Positions 52,414 through 61,902 of a DNA stretch of 64,000 nt are shown here, piece by piece. Every line of letters starts with the position of its first letter. Positions within the stretch are counted from its first letter, which is position 1. Location of the stretch: positions 4,522-68,521 of the forward strand of contig JAYZCG010000052.1 in the NCBI GenBank assembly GCA_036338435.1, in the 5' to 3' direction. The notes under the pieces were generated by a model, which did no database searches, was not told the DNA's origin, and saw only the letters and a list, made by a program, of their open reading frames with translations. Origin of the DNA: JAPYTY01 sp036338435 (GTDB taxonomy: Bacteria; Acidobacteriota; UBA6911; RPQK01; JADFOI01). Both the position numbers and the translations under genes were made by a program.

Positions 52414-55254
52414 TTGGAGTTATACGGGAAGTCAATGATGGGCCTTATCTTCAACGATCAAAAACAATTTTTTAGAATCCTGTTCGGCGCCATGGTGCTG
52501 AGTCTGTTAACAGCCTCAGCAGTGCATGCTCGAACAGTTGTGCAGTTCAAGATTGGACAGGGTAGCCAGACTAGAACCTTCTACGTCGAACTATTCGACG
52601 AGATAGCTCCCATAACCGTGGCTAATTTCCTGGATATTGTAAACCGGGGAGATTACAACAACACTTTTTTCCATCGTCTTGCGCCGGGATTCGTTCTTCA
52701 GGGAGGGGGATTCAAGACCCCTTTCAGCAGCACTGCTACGGTACCTGTTCCAACTGTGGAACCAATCATCAACGAGTTCAGTGTGTCTAACACCCGTGGC
52801 ACCATTGCTATGGCAAGGCTAGGGGGTGATCCGAACAGTGCAACCACCCAGTGGTTCTTTAATCTTGCCAATTCAAATACTTTTCTGGACGACGTGGACG
52901 GTGGCTTTACCGTCTTTGGCCGTCTTGTGGGAACGGGCTTGGACATAATTGATTTACTGGTACGAGACCATCCATCCACAGATCTGGGTGGGGTGTTCAG
53001 TGAGCTCCCAGCATCGTACACAACTGAGCTCACCCCTGGAGAAAAAACAGTTCCCAACGATGGTCTGCTGATTATCAAGAGTATTACGATTTCCCAAAAA
53101 CCGTCTGAGGCAAAGGCAAACAGCCTCTACTTCCCAATCTTGCCGCAATCTTCTGATGGCTTTAATGGATTGGCATTATCGAATCGTTCTGCCAAAACTG
53201 CCAAGGTGACACTGACCACATTTTCTGATGGCTCATCCACTACGGGAACCCTGGAGATCCCGGCAGGTGCTCAGGTTGCTAAATTGGTGACCGAGGTGTT
53301 TGGGGATAACACACCTACCCCAGGTTGGATTCGATTGGATAGTGAGCTATTGGATAGTGACCCCAAACCGCCCACCTTCGCCATCCTGGATAAGCATCCG
53401 ACGATAGATTGTCTCAATACGGTTTTCGATGTGTTCGTAGAGGTTTTTGGGATGTACGTGGTGTCGTTTGCAGATGCTCCTCGGAGTTACGTACTCCACA
53501 GTGCAAATGTACTGGCCGAATACATCGACAACGACTTCGATGGCGTGCCGGATGACCCCGCTGTACTAAATTACCTCGTTGAAAATAAGTATGTCGTTCC
53601 AGTGTGGAGCACGGAACTGTTCCAAACACTTTGGATAGATCCAGAGATGACAGCTGGATTCACGGGAGATTGTCTGCACGACAACATGAATTTTGGTGCC
53701 AGCATGTACTACAAGGGGGAGGAGACTGATACATGGGCACTAGGCGGCATCAAGCAGGCGGGCATATGGGACGGCAACCTAGAAGAAATATGGCACGTGC
53801 TAACGCGGGGATGGTCTGCCGTCTACCCGGAAGCTTTTGGCAACGATCCAGAGGACATCAACCAAACCTCCCTCATGAGAGCGGCCATGGATAAGGCTCG
53901 TGGAGGGAAGTTTGAAACCGTCCCTGAGAAGTATCCAGAAGATGCCTGGTACAAGTATGACGACGCTGGGTGCCTGTATGCTTGCCAGTACGCTGAATAC
54001 TTTTACTGGGCATTGATGTCGAACATCGGAGCTCTCGAAAGTCTTACCAACAAGTGTGCGGAAGAGGCTCATCAATGGGCCATTTGCACTCGATCAGACC
54101 TGGAAAAGACGGACCCCGCAGTGTACAGTCTGCTCAACGACCCCAAGTTTCAGCTGCCGAAGAATATCCCTCAGGGCAAATATCCAGGTTCACTGGCCAG
54201 TTTCTTTCAATTTGGGAAAAGTGATTTGTCCCAATTGGATGGAGGAGTGGCAGTTCCAGAACAGTCCAAAAAATTCTACTTTACCCGGGTATTCGATGGG
54301 CCAACGTCCTTTCGGGGTCAATCAGCCACCACGACCTTAAGTATCTTGAACCCAAATGCTACCTCCGTCATACTGCGTTTAACCTATGTCTCGCCGGATA
54401 AAACCGAGATTTTTGTGCTGCCAATCAGTGCCAGCAGTGCTGTTTTTAAATCGGCCTCAGACCTCTTCGGGAACAACCTCTCCGGTGGCTACATTAAAGC
54501 GGATGTCATCCAAGGAGCCGGTGCGATTGGGTTTGAAATCATTGAGCTTCAGAACACCTCGACGGTTTTGGGTTTAAATGCGGTCCTAGAAAATATTGGG
54601 AACCAGGGATTTTCAGCCCAACTGGCCATTAGCGACAGTCTTTTCACTAATTTAAATATCGTCAATACTACGTCGAAGGCCCGTAGTGTAACCCTTACGG
54701 CCATTGATTCTGACGGTATTACTCTGGGCAATCCGGTCGAGATTAACGTGGCTTCAGGAGGCCAGTTAAGTCAGGATGCCCGAACGTTGTTTGCTGATCC
54801 TCCACAGGGATTTACCGGGTCACTTAAGGTTGTAGCTGACGGCCCTGGAGTAGTGGGTGACGTTATTTTTGGAGACTCATTAAAACTAGATTACTCCGCC
54901 CTATTGCTTTTACAAATGGAGACTTTCGAAGAAGCGATTTTCCCCCAACTGGCCAACGGTTCGGGGTTTTTCACCGGTGTGGCTCTGTTTAACCCCGGAG
55001 CAGTGGATGCGACCCTCACTTTCAAAGTGGTCTCTTCTCTGGGAGCTGTTATTGGACAGGTTGAAGAGACGCTAGGAGCAGGTAAAAGGGTATCCAAGCT
55101 GGTAGATCAATTCGTCACGAGTTCCGCGGGTCAGGTGGGTGGATTTGTCTCCATCGTCTCCAACCAGCCGCTGGTTGGACAGATGCTGTTCGGAGTCGTC
55201 GGGGCCAATGGCATTACTCTATTCTCTGCTGTTCCACCCACAATCGTTCGGTAG
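52414..55254 (+). CDS. Exported cyclophilin fused to an uncharacterised EEIWH domain and Ig-like repeats
   Basis: 946 aa, TTG start with AGGAGA ~7 nt upstream (ATGs at 52435/52438 are alternatives). Signal peptide to ~residue 39. Cyclophilin-type peptidyl-prolyl isomerase at ~40-225 (FHRLAPGFVLQGGGF, GGDPNSATTQWFFNLANS, DGGFTVFGRLVGTGLDIID). A first beta-repeat is at ~237-320. A cysteine-containing domain at ~325-595 carries a calcium-loop-like DNDFDGVPDDPAVL, EEIWH at 457-461, MDKARGGKF and YKYDDAGCLYACQYAEYFYW. Three further beta-repeats (~610-940) resemble the first, with FPQLANGSGFFTGVALFNPG the clearest. The beta-repeats occur in other large acidobacterial-style secreted proteins. The middle domain resembles a family I recall from marine animals and bacteria, without known function. 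A small secreted protein gene follows after 10 bp. Confidence 0.85.
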   Translation: MELYGKSMMGLIFNDQKQFFRILFGAMVLSLLTASAVHARTVVQFKIGQGSQTRTFYVELFDEIAPITVANFLDIVNRGDYNNTFFHRLAPGFVLQGGGFKTPFSSTATVPVPTVEPIINEFSVSNTRGTIAMARLGGDPNSATTQWFFNLANSNTFLDDVDGGFTVFGRLVGTGLDIIDLLVRDHPSTDLGGVFSELPASYTTELTPGEKTVPNDGLLIIKSITISQKPSEAKANSLYFPILPQSSDGFNGLALSNRSAKTAKVTLTTFSDGSSTTGTLEIPAGAQVAKLVTEVFGDNTPTPGWIRLDSELLDSDPKPPTFAILDKHPTIDCLNTVFDVFVEVFGMYVVSFADAPRSYVLHSANVLAEYIDNDFDGVPDDPAVLNYLVENKYVVPVWSTELFQTLWIDPEMTAGFTGDCLHDNMNFGASMYYKGEETDTWALGGIKQAGIWDGNLEEIWHVLTRGWSAVYPEAFGNDPEDINQTSLMRAAMDKARGGKFETVPEKYPEDAWYKYDDAGCLYACQYAEYFYWALMSNIGALESLTNKCAEEAHQWAICTRSDLEKTDPAVYSLLNDPKFQLPKNIPQGKYPGSLASFFQFGKSDLSQLDGGVAVPEQSKKFYFTRVFDGPTSFRGQSATTTLSILNPNATSVILRLTYVSPDKTEIFVLPISASSAVFKSASDLFGNNLSGGYIKADVIQGAGAIGFEIIELQNTSTVLGLNAVLENIGNQGFSAQLAISDSLFTNLNIVNTTSKARSVTLTAIDSDGITLGNPVEINVASGGQLSQDARTLFADPPQGFTGSLKVVADGPGVVGDVIFGDSLKLDYSALLLLQMETFEEAIFPQLANGSGFFTGVALFNPGAVDATLTFKVVSSLGAVIGQVEETLGAGKRVSKLVDQFVTSSAGQVGGFVSIVSNQPLVGQMLFGVVGANGITLFSAVPPTIVR

Positions 55255-55264
55255 GTAGGCTTCC

Positions 55265-55669
55265 ATGAAAAAACCAAATCTACTCGCGACACTAACATTG
55301 TTACTTATGTTCTCAGTCCCCAGTTTTGCCGAGTGGGATAGGGTGGCTAACAACGAGATCGGAACCTCCTTCTATATTGATGTCGATAGTATAAAAAAAG
55401 GTGGTCTTGGATATATTTATTTTTGGAACTTGGATGATTATCTGAAACCGGTATATGGGAATTTGTCTGTCAAAGCTTATGTCGAAGCTGACTGCGGTGT
55501 CCCTCGGAAAGTGAGAACGCTTAGGCTCTTGTATTATAAACAATCAATGGGTGAGGGAATGCCGATTGAGACTGATAATCGTACGGGAGAGTGGGTGTAT
55601 CCTTCCCCAGAATCTGGGGGTGAAATCGCACTAGAAAGAGTCTGTTCTTTTGTCAAGGATCTTCCATAA
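55265..55669 (+). CDS. Small secreted protein, surface-adhesin E-like
   Basis: 134 aa. Signal peptide (residues 1-22, ending SFAEW). The mature part, NEIGTSFYIDVDSIKKGG, VKAYVEADCGVPRKVRTL and LERVCSFV, matches the small surface-adhesin protein E fold, with two cysteines likely to form a disulfide. Homologs bind host or surface proteins in pathogens; here the role is unknown. It lies 10 bp after the cyclophilin fusion gene and is probably cotranscribed. Confidence 0.65.
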   Translation: MKKPNLLATLTLLLMFSVPSFAEWDRVANNEIGTSFYIDVDSIKKGGLGYIYFWNLDDYLKPVYGNLSVKAYVEADCGVPRKVRTLRLLYYKQSMGEGMPIETDNRTGEWVYPSPESGGEIALERVCSFVKDLP

Positions 55670-55771
55670 AGAAGCATCTTGCCCAAAAATGTCTATTTTG
55701 GATCGTGTTTTGGAAAAAAGTCCCACATAAATCCACACACAAATCGAAGATGATATACTGAAACCCTTGAT

Positions 55772-55847
<76 letters not shown>

Positions 55848-55882
55848 TTCTTTTCGACGACTTACACGATGAGATAGGCCCG

Positions 55883-55920
55883 AACAACAAATGGGAGGTT
55901 TTGGCCTCCCATTTGTTGTT
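55883..55920. terminator. Strong bidirectional terminator between tRNA-Arg and amidohydrolase
   Basis: AACAACAAATGGGAGG and CCTCCCATTTGTTGTT are perfect 16-bp arms around TTTTGG. It lies 36 nt after the tRNA and 18 nt from the stop of the convergent amidohydrolase gene, so it can serve both. Confidence 0.75.
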
Positions 55921-55938
55921 CCTTCTGAATCTTGGGTG

Positions 55939-57819
55939 CTAGTTTGCGGCGTCTAATACATCCTGTCCATGGACAATCTGGCCGTTGAGACCAGTGGCCA
56001 CAACTTTTACGTCCAGAATCTCATCAACGGGAATGGTGAAGAAATCTCGATCCAACACCACAAAATCAGCATACTTGCCCGACTCCAGGCTACCAAGGGT
56101 GTCTTCTGCCATAACGTATTCGGCAGCCCAGTTGGTAGTCATTTTTAGGGCAGTTACTCGATCCACTCCCTGTTCGGGGAGCAGTACTACGATCTCCGGA
56201 GGTTCACCTTCTGGCCGACGGACTCCAAAGTCACCTCTGATGACTTCCCGGGTAATCAGGGTGTGGATGGGTCGCCAATTACCACCGCCTTCAAATGTCA
56301 CACGGATTCCCTCATCAATCCAGGTCTTTACGGGCATGGCAAATTTCCTCAGCTCTTCACCATACAGTTCGATGCTGCTGGGTACGCCTCCCAGCATTCC
56401 CATATTGACATTGATGATAATTCCAAACTTTTTGATTCCCGCGATTACGTCCGGTTGGGCACCCATCAAGATATTGTGCTCTAGGGTGGTTCTGAGGCCA
56501 CGCATGTACTCTAACGAAAAATTGCCTTCTTCCATGGCTTGTTCCAGCATCTGAATGTAGAGCCGGGCGCCATGGCTGGAGGTGCCGTGGGCCTGGGCCG
56601 GTCGCCATCCATGCACAATGGCTTGACGGTAACTCTCCCAGGGCTTAGTTCCAGGGCTTGGGCATCGCTCCCGAGCCTTAGTTTCCGGCGGCGCACTCGG
56701 CATGTCTGGACCCAAGCACACCTCGCCAGCAACGGAATCCCATATTTCATTACACATCCCGTTCAACCACAGCATTTCTCCACCACCGGAGTGGGTGGTC
56801 CAGGGAGCTCCGTAACCCTTATAGAATTCGCGGATGGTTTTGAGATTCCAAAAGTGTCCTCTCTGCGATTCAATGTAGTAGGCCAACCGGTGGGGCATTT
56901 GTCCTGTTCTGTTAAGAAGGTTGTATGCGGCCACGACAGACGGATACACGATGCGTGTTCCTACGGTCGTGACACCTCTTTGGATTTGATCATCTCCGAA
57001 TTTGCGCAAGCTTTCTGCCAATTTCTCTGTATATTGTGGTTTGTCCTTCCACCAGTATTCGAAGGTCAAGCCTCCGATCTCTGGAACAGCAGCATATCCG
57101 TCTCTCCCGGCCCCAGGACGGTTTTCCAGATCCGTACTTTCCTCCCAATCGGCAAAGACTCCTTTGATCGACTCAACAGCAGCGCTGTTGAAAACTCCTT
57201 GGACTCCCATGGAAATAAGTACCGGATTGCTTTCGGTTCCAGCATCAATCTGCCTTCGGTTGAGCTTGCCCAGATAAAGCCAACTGCGTGCCGTATTCGG
57301 AGCATTATCTTTGCTATCGTTAAGACGGACCGTAATCCATTGTCCATTTGGGATATTCTGCACTCGGATGGCGTTGATTATGGTGTCATGGATCTTCTTA
57401 GCGGTACCTTCTGCTGTCGTTTCTGCGACCACGTCCAGCTTTATGCTGGGGTCAGTAAGACCCACTTCCGGTCCGTATCTTCTGGTCGCCCCTCCATAAG
57501 TGTGGAAGTGGGGATTAATCAGGCCTGGAATCACGGTTCGATTCCCTACATCCACAAAACGAGTATTGGGGCCAGCCAGTTGACTCATGGATGCATTGGT
57601 TCCCAGAGCCATGATGCGTTTTCCGTTAATGGCCATGGCCTGATAGATATTTCCCGGCGAGTTGGGAACAGTACCCCAATCGTCCATGGATACGATCTTT
57701 CCATTGACCAGAACCAAGTCAGCATAACCTTGCTGCGCTACCAGAGGGGGTAGTTCCTGTCCTATTCCCAGGCCCGGAATAAGTAAAACTAGAAGACAGC
57801 TGAGCCAATATTTTTTCAC
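55939..57819 (-). CDS. Secreted amidohydrolase family protein
   Basis: 626 aa from the GTG at 57819 (GGAAGGG ~10 nt upstream); the frame continues to 57903 but that part is not a signal. Signal peptide WLSCLLVLLIPGLGIGQ. The beta domain VNGKIVSMDDWG leads to the metal motif HFH in VIPGLINPHFHTYGG. The barrel includes GAPWTTHSGGGEMLWL, EHNILMGAQPDVI and EGGGNWRPIHTL, and the end ESGKYADFVVLDRDFF closes the beta domain. TIM-barrel metal hydrolase of the imidazolonepropionase/YtcJ-like group; the substrate is unknown. Closely similar to the protein at 59966-61819 on the opposite strand. Confidence 0.9.
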   Translation of the reverse strand: MKKYWLSCLLVLLIPGLGIGQELPPLVAQQGYADLVLVNGKIVSMDDWGTVPNSPGNIYQAMAINGKRIMALGTNASMSQLAGPNTRFVDVGNRTVIPGLINPHFHTYGGATRRYGPEVGLTDPSIKLDVVAETTAEGTAKKIHDTIINAIRVQNIPNGQWITVRLNDSKDNAPNTARSWLYLGKLNRRQIDAGTESNPVLISMGVQGVFNSAAVESIKGVFADWEESTDLENRPGAGRDGYAAVPEIGGLTFEYWWKDKPQYTEKLAESLRKFGDDQIQRGVTTVGTRIVYPSVVAAYNLLNRTGQMPHRLAYYIESQRGHFWNLKTIREFYKGYGAPWTTHSGGGEMLWLNGMCNEIWDSVAGEVCLGPDMPSAPPETKARERCPSPGTKPWESYRQAIVHGWRPAQAHGTSSHGARLYIQMLEQAMEEGNFSLEYMRGLRTTLEHNILMGAQPDVIAGIKKFGIIINVNMGMLGGVPSSIELYGEELRKFAMPVKTWIDEGIRVTFEGGGNWRPIHTLITREVIRGDFGVRRPEGEPPEIVVLLPEQGVDRVTALKMTTNWAAEYVMAEDTLGSLESGKYADFVVLDRDFFTIPVDEILDVKVVATGLNGQIVHGQDVLDAAN

Positions 57820-57929
57820 GATGTTTCCCTTCCTTTTATTTGAGGATTCACAAACGATCCGTACGGGTCTAGAAATTGTACGTCCGGGGGAAGGCCCAGT
57901 CAATTCGGGAAGGATTGAAGAGTATTGCT

Positions 57930-59366
57930 CTAGGGGAAAATGCCTAGCTCTCGCAGAGCGGTGGCGACCTTTTTAATGGCCACGATATAGGCAGCCGTAC
58001 GCAGATCGGGGATGTTGCGTCGGCGCTTGTATACACCTCGGATTTCCTCATAGGCCGTGGTCATCGTACCTTCCAATCCAGAATTTACTAGATCGGCCTC
58101 TTGGGCACCCTTCGTAAAGACATTACGAATAGGGCCTGAAAGGCTCTGCCCACCTGTTTTCTCCAAATAATTAACCAGGTGTTCTCCTCGGTACTCTTCC
58201 AAACGACGTCCCATTCGTCCGTATCGAATGTGAGCTAAATTCTTGCTCCATTCGAAGTAGGAAACTGTCACACCTCCGGCATTCAGATAAATATCGGGGA
58301 CAATAAGCACACCGTTTTTGCGTAATTTTTTTTCCGCTTGGGGCGTTACTGGTCCGTTGGCTGCTTCGGCCAGGATTTTAGTTCGAATACGATCCACGTT
58401 GTTCAGTGTGATCTGATTCTCTAATGCGGCGGGGATCAAGATATCGCACTCGATCTCAAGCACGGCTCGGGGGTTAGTAATACTGCGAGCTTCTGGAAAA
58501 TTCAGAATAGTTCCACATTTTTTTCGGTGCCGAAGGAGTTGGGCAATGTTCAGTCCTTTGGGATTGAAAACCGCTCCATCGTGTTCACCTATAGCAATGA
58601 TCTTACAGTCGTCTTGCTCGGACAGGAACCGGGCAGCGTAATAGCCGACGTTACCAAATCCCTGCAAAACCACCCTTTTCCCCGCCAGTCCGGGATCCAT
58701 TCCCAATTCCTTAATTTCCTTGTGATGTTCAAAAACCTGTCGAATACCGAATTGAACACCCCGGCCCGTTGCTTCCTTTCGACCTCGGATGCCGCCCTGT
58801 GTCACTGGTTTTCCGGTGACACAGGCCATATTGTCGATTTCTCCCGTATGGAAGGTGTCGTAAGTATCGAAAATCCAAGCCATTTCCCGTTCCCCAGTTC
58901 CCATATCGGGTGCGGGAACATTTTCTCCAGGTCCGATGAAGTTTTTGCGGAGTAGTTCGACAGTGAATCGTCGAGTGAGTTGCTCCAGATGCCGAACTTC
59001 AAGCTCACGGGGATTGACGGAAACACCTCCTTTGGATCCCCCGAAAGGAACGTCTACCAGGGCACATTTATAAGTCATAAGAGCGGCAAGAGCCATGATT
59101 TCATCTTGAGTAACCAGGGGGCTGAAACGTAGTCCTCCTTTTAGAGGTTTGCGATGGTGTGAATGTTCTGCCCGCCATCCGATAAAGTGCTTGATTTTGT
59201 TTCGGATCTTGACCGGGAAGGTGACTTGAAAGACGTTGTCGCATTTCTTGATTTTTTCTAGGAGGCCCTGAGGTTCTCTCATCAAAGCTGCCGCTTGGTC
59301 AAATTGCTGAGAAACGATATGGTTCAAATTAAGATCTTCTTTGATCTTGCGGCGTTTTCTTGGCAT
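57930..59366 (-). CDS. gdhA: Glu/Leu/Phe/Val dehydrogenase, probable glutamate dehydrogenase
   Basis: 478 aa. The N-terminal domain contains HRKPLKGGLRFSP and the catalytic lysine region MTYKCALVDVPFGGSKGGV, followed by PAPDMGTGEREMAWIFDTY. The NAD(P) domain has LQGFGNVGYYAARFL, and DILIPAALENQI and LAEAANGPVTPQAEKKL follow. It interconverts glutamate and 2-oxoglutarate plus ammonia. The family cannot be split to cofactor by eye. It lies between two paralogous amidohydrolase genes, which may feed it amino acids. Confidence 0.94.
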   Translation of the reverse strand: MPRKRRKIKEDLNLNHIVSQQFDQAAALMREPQGLLEKIKKCDNVFQVTFPVKIRNKIKHFIGWRAEHSHHRKPLKGGLRFSPLVTQDEIMALAALMTYKCALVDVPFGGSKGGVSVNPRELEVRHLEQLTRRFTVELLRKNFIGPGENVPAPDMGTGEREMAWIFDTYDTFHTGEIDNMACVTGKPVTQGGIRGRKEATGRGVQFGIRQVFEHHKEIKELGMDPGLAGKRVVLQGFGNVGYYAARFLSEQDDCKIIAIGEHDGAVFNPKGLNIAQLLRHRKKCGTILNFPEARSITNPRAVLEIECDILIPAALENQITLNNVDRIRTKILAEAANGPVTPQAEKKLRKNGVLIVPDIYLNAGGVTVSYFEWSKNLAHIRYGRMGRRLEEYRGEHLVNYLEKTGGQSLSGPIRNVFTKGAQEADLVNSGLEGTMTTAYEEIRGVYKRRRNIPDLRTAAYIVAIKKVATALRELGIFP

Positions 59367-59587
59367 AAGTGCATTGTACTAAAAAGATACGTTTAAGCTA
59401 GTATCATGCAGAGATTGTCGCTATGGAGCAATAGCGTAAGCGTCCCCGTCCTAGGAGATCAACTTGTATTATTTGATACTTTACGCAAAGGGTTACGACT
59501 GAAGACACGGCTTTGGTCAACTTGATAGTGGACGTGAAATAGATCGTTTATACTTCAATATAGACACATTGAAATTAAAGGAGATCT

Positions 59588-59944
59588 ATGTGGGGTTACG
59601 ATGAGACTGATGCTGACGCTGTTGCCGAAATGGAAGGTGAAATTCGTGATTTGAAGCACCGTATCGTTAGTCTTGAGAGACACTTGGAAGGGTCTCAGAA
59701 AAAAATGTTTCCCAAACCTGTTTATTATTATGCGCTGTGGTTTGTCCTTCCATTTTTATTGGGTGTTGTTCTGACTCCTTACTTAAGTGCCATTTTAGCT
59801 CCTTACATGATGGCTGCAGATCTTTATGCACAAGGTGCATATTTTTGGTTAGTTTATGGACTCATATTTGGCCTAGCTAGTTGTGTGCAGGGATTTTTGA
59901 TATGTATTTTTCAACATTTTTTTCGGGAGAATAAAAGATCGTAA
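59588..59944 (+). CDS. Small membrane protein with N-terminal coiled coil
   Basis: 118 aa. Residues ~12-40 form a charged heptad-like coiled coil (AEMEGEIRDLKHRIVSLERHL). Two hydrophobic helices follow (~49-70 and ~85-110). AAAGGAG is just upstream of the ATG. I do not recognise the family. It precedes the amidohydrolase gene by 21 bp and may be cotranscribed with it. Confidence 0.6.
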   Translation: MWGYDETDADAVAEMEGEIRDLKHRIVSLERHLEGSQKKMFPKPVYYYALWFVLPFLLGVVLTPYLSAILAPYMMAADLYAQGAYFWLVYGLIFGLASCVQGFLICIFQHFFRENKRS

Positions 59945-59965
59945 CATCAGTTTTTGGGGGATGAA

Positions 59966-61819
59966 ATGGCACAATTAATCTTGGTTAGTTACTTTCTCTT
60001 TTCACTCTGGACAACCATCGGTTTTTCCCAGGCAATTCCTGACTTGGTTGCCCAACAGGGTTATGCCGACAGCGTTGTCGTTAATGGCAAGATCGTGTCG
60101 ATGGATGACCGGAGTATTATTCCCGATACCCCAGGAGGTATCTATCAGGCTATGGCCATCAAGGGAAAGAGGGTCATGGGCCTAGGGACAAATGATGAGA
60201 TGGTGAAGTTGACGGGCCCCAGGACCCGAAAGGTGGATGTTGGAGGGAGAACTGTTATTCCTGGCTTGGTCCAGACCCACTATCACATCTTTTCTCCGGC
60301 TGCTGCCCGCTACGGTCCTCAGGTGGGTCTTACTGACCCGAGTGTAAATATCAGCGTGGTCGCGGAAGCAACTGCCGAAGCCACGGCGAAGAAAGTGCGG
60401 GAATCTATTCTCAATGCAATTCGCGTGCAACAGATTCCAAAAGGGAAGTGGATTTCCGTGAATCTGGAAGCAGGAGCTAATAACCGGAGTGGAACCGTTC
60501 GCACTTGGCTCTATACGGGAAAGATCAATCGGAGACAGTTCGATAGTGCCATTCAGGAGCATCCGATCATGATTCGTTCTCGGGTGGCCGGGATTTTCAA
60601 TCAAACCGCCATCACGGAATTTAAAAAGGTGTTTCCCGACTGGGAGGAAAGTACTAATCTGGAGAATGGTCCTGGATCAGCCAGTAATGGGTATGCTCCC
60701 GTTCCCGAACTGCAGGGTCTGACCTTTGAATTCTGGTGGAAGGATGAGCCCGTAGAAAAAATTGCCAGGGCCATGCGTCTCCAAGGACTCGAACTCCAAA
60801 AGTTAGGGATTACGACCGTCTCCACTCGCATTCTTTTTCCCCGGGTTATTGCTGCCTTTCACCATCTCAATAGAGAAGGACAAATGCCCCACAGACTCGC
60901 CTATTATGTGGAGTCACAACGTGGAAACTTTTTCAATCTCAAATCTATGCGTGAGTTTTATAAAGGGTACGGAGCGCCTTGGACCACACATCGAGGTGGT
61001 GGAGAAATGCTTTGGTTGGGTGGGATGGCAAACGAAATCTGGGATGCTTCTGACAACGAGGTGTGTATGGGGCCCGATGTATTGGCTCCCCCTGAGATTA
61101 AGTCCCGTGAGAGATGTCCCAAACCGGGAAGTAAGCCGTGGGAGTCTTACAAAACAGCAATCGTTCATGGATGGAGGCCCGTTCAGGCTCATTCTACTTC
61201 TAGCCATGGGATGCGGCTCTACATCCAGATGCTGGAAGAAGCCATGCGGGAAGGGAATTACTCGGTGGACTACATGAGGGACTTGCGAACGGCCGTCGAG
61301 CACAATCAATTGCTGGGAACGCCTCCAGACGTGATGGAGGGGATCAAGAAGTTTGGAATACATCTCAATGTTGTGACTTTCCGTCTTCTAGATATTCCTT
61401 CGTCTCTGAAGGACTATGGGGAGCAGCTAAGACCCTTTATCATGCCGGTTAAATCATGGATTAATCAGGGGATCCGTGTGACCTTCGAGGCGGACGGCAC
61501 TAACTTTTGGCGGCCCATCTATCGGCTAGTCACTCGTGAGATCACTTTGCCTAGTTCCTCTGAGAAAATGGTCCTGCAACCCAAAGAGGCTATCGACCGT
61601 GTGACTGCTTTGAAGATGGCAACTACCTGGGCCTCCGAGTACATGCTAGCCGAGGATACGATCGGTACACTGGAAGCGGGCAAATATGCAGATTTTGCCG
61701 TGCTTAATAGGGATTTTTTCACCATCCCTATCGAGGAGGTTCCTGATATCAGGGTGGTGATGACAGGCCTCAACGGAGAATTAGTGTGGGATGGTGATCA
61801 ACTGTCCGGTTCTCAATAG
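59966..61819 (+). CDS. Secreted amidohydrolase family protein, second complete paralog
   Basis: 617 aa from the ATG at 59966 (GGGGG ~5 nt upstream); a TTG at 59954 is less likely. Signal peptide (ending TIGFSQA), then the same architecture as the protein at 55939-57819: VNGKIVSMDDRS, the metal motif HYH in GLVQTHYHIFSP, GAPWTTHRGGGEMLWLGGM, AVEHNQLLGTPPDVM, ADGTNFWRPIYRL and a closing AGKYADFAVLNRDFF. The first metal motif reads HYH against HFH. Substrate unknown. A small membrane protein gene follows 83 bp downstream. Confidence 0.9.
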   Translation: MAQLILVSYFLFSLWTTIGFSQAIPDLVAQQGYADSVVVNGKIVSMDDRSIIPDTPGGIYQAMAIKGKRVMGLGTNDEMVKLTGPRTRKVDVGGRTVIPGLVQTHYHIFSPAAARYGPQVGLTDPSVNISVVAEATAEATAKKVRESILNAIRVQQIPKGKWISVNLEAGANNRSGTVRTWLYTGKINRRQFDSAIQEHPIMIRSRVAGIFNQTAITEFKKVFPDWEESTNLENGPGSASNGYAPVPELQGLTFEFWWKDEPVEKIARAMRLQGLELQKLGITTVSTRILFPRVIAAFHHLNREGQMPHRLAYYVESQRGNFFNLKSMREFYKGYGAPWTTHRGGGEMLWLGGMANEIWDASDNEVCMGPDVLAPPEIKSRERCPKPGSKPWESYKTAIVHGWRPVQAHSTSSHGMRLYIQMLEEAMREGNYSVDYMRDLRTAVEHNQLLGTPPDVMEGIKKFGIHLNVVTFRLLDIPSSLKDYGEQLRPFIMPVKSWINQGIRVTFEADGTNFWRPIYRLVTREITLPSSSEKMVLQPKEAIDRVTALKMATTWASEYMLAEDTIGTLEAGKYADFAVLNRDFFTIPIEEVPDIRVVMTGLNGELVWDGDQLSGSQ

Positions 61820-61902
61820 ACCAAGATTGTTGCATCGGCAGCAAAGGATCAAAGCACATCCGTGTTTGTTGTCTGCGTCTTCTTCACGTATAGTCCGAGC
61901 CA

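Noticed and set aside
56539..57753. 404-codon open frame on the plus strand
   Set aside because: It is exactly antisense to the well-supported amidohydrolase gene and its product shows no domain; it is a shadow frame.
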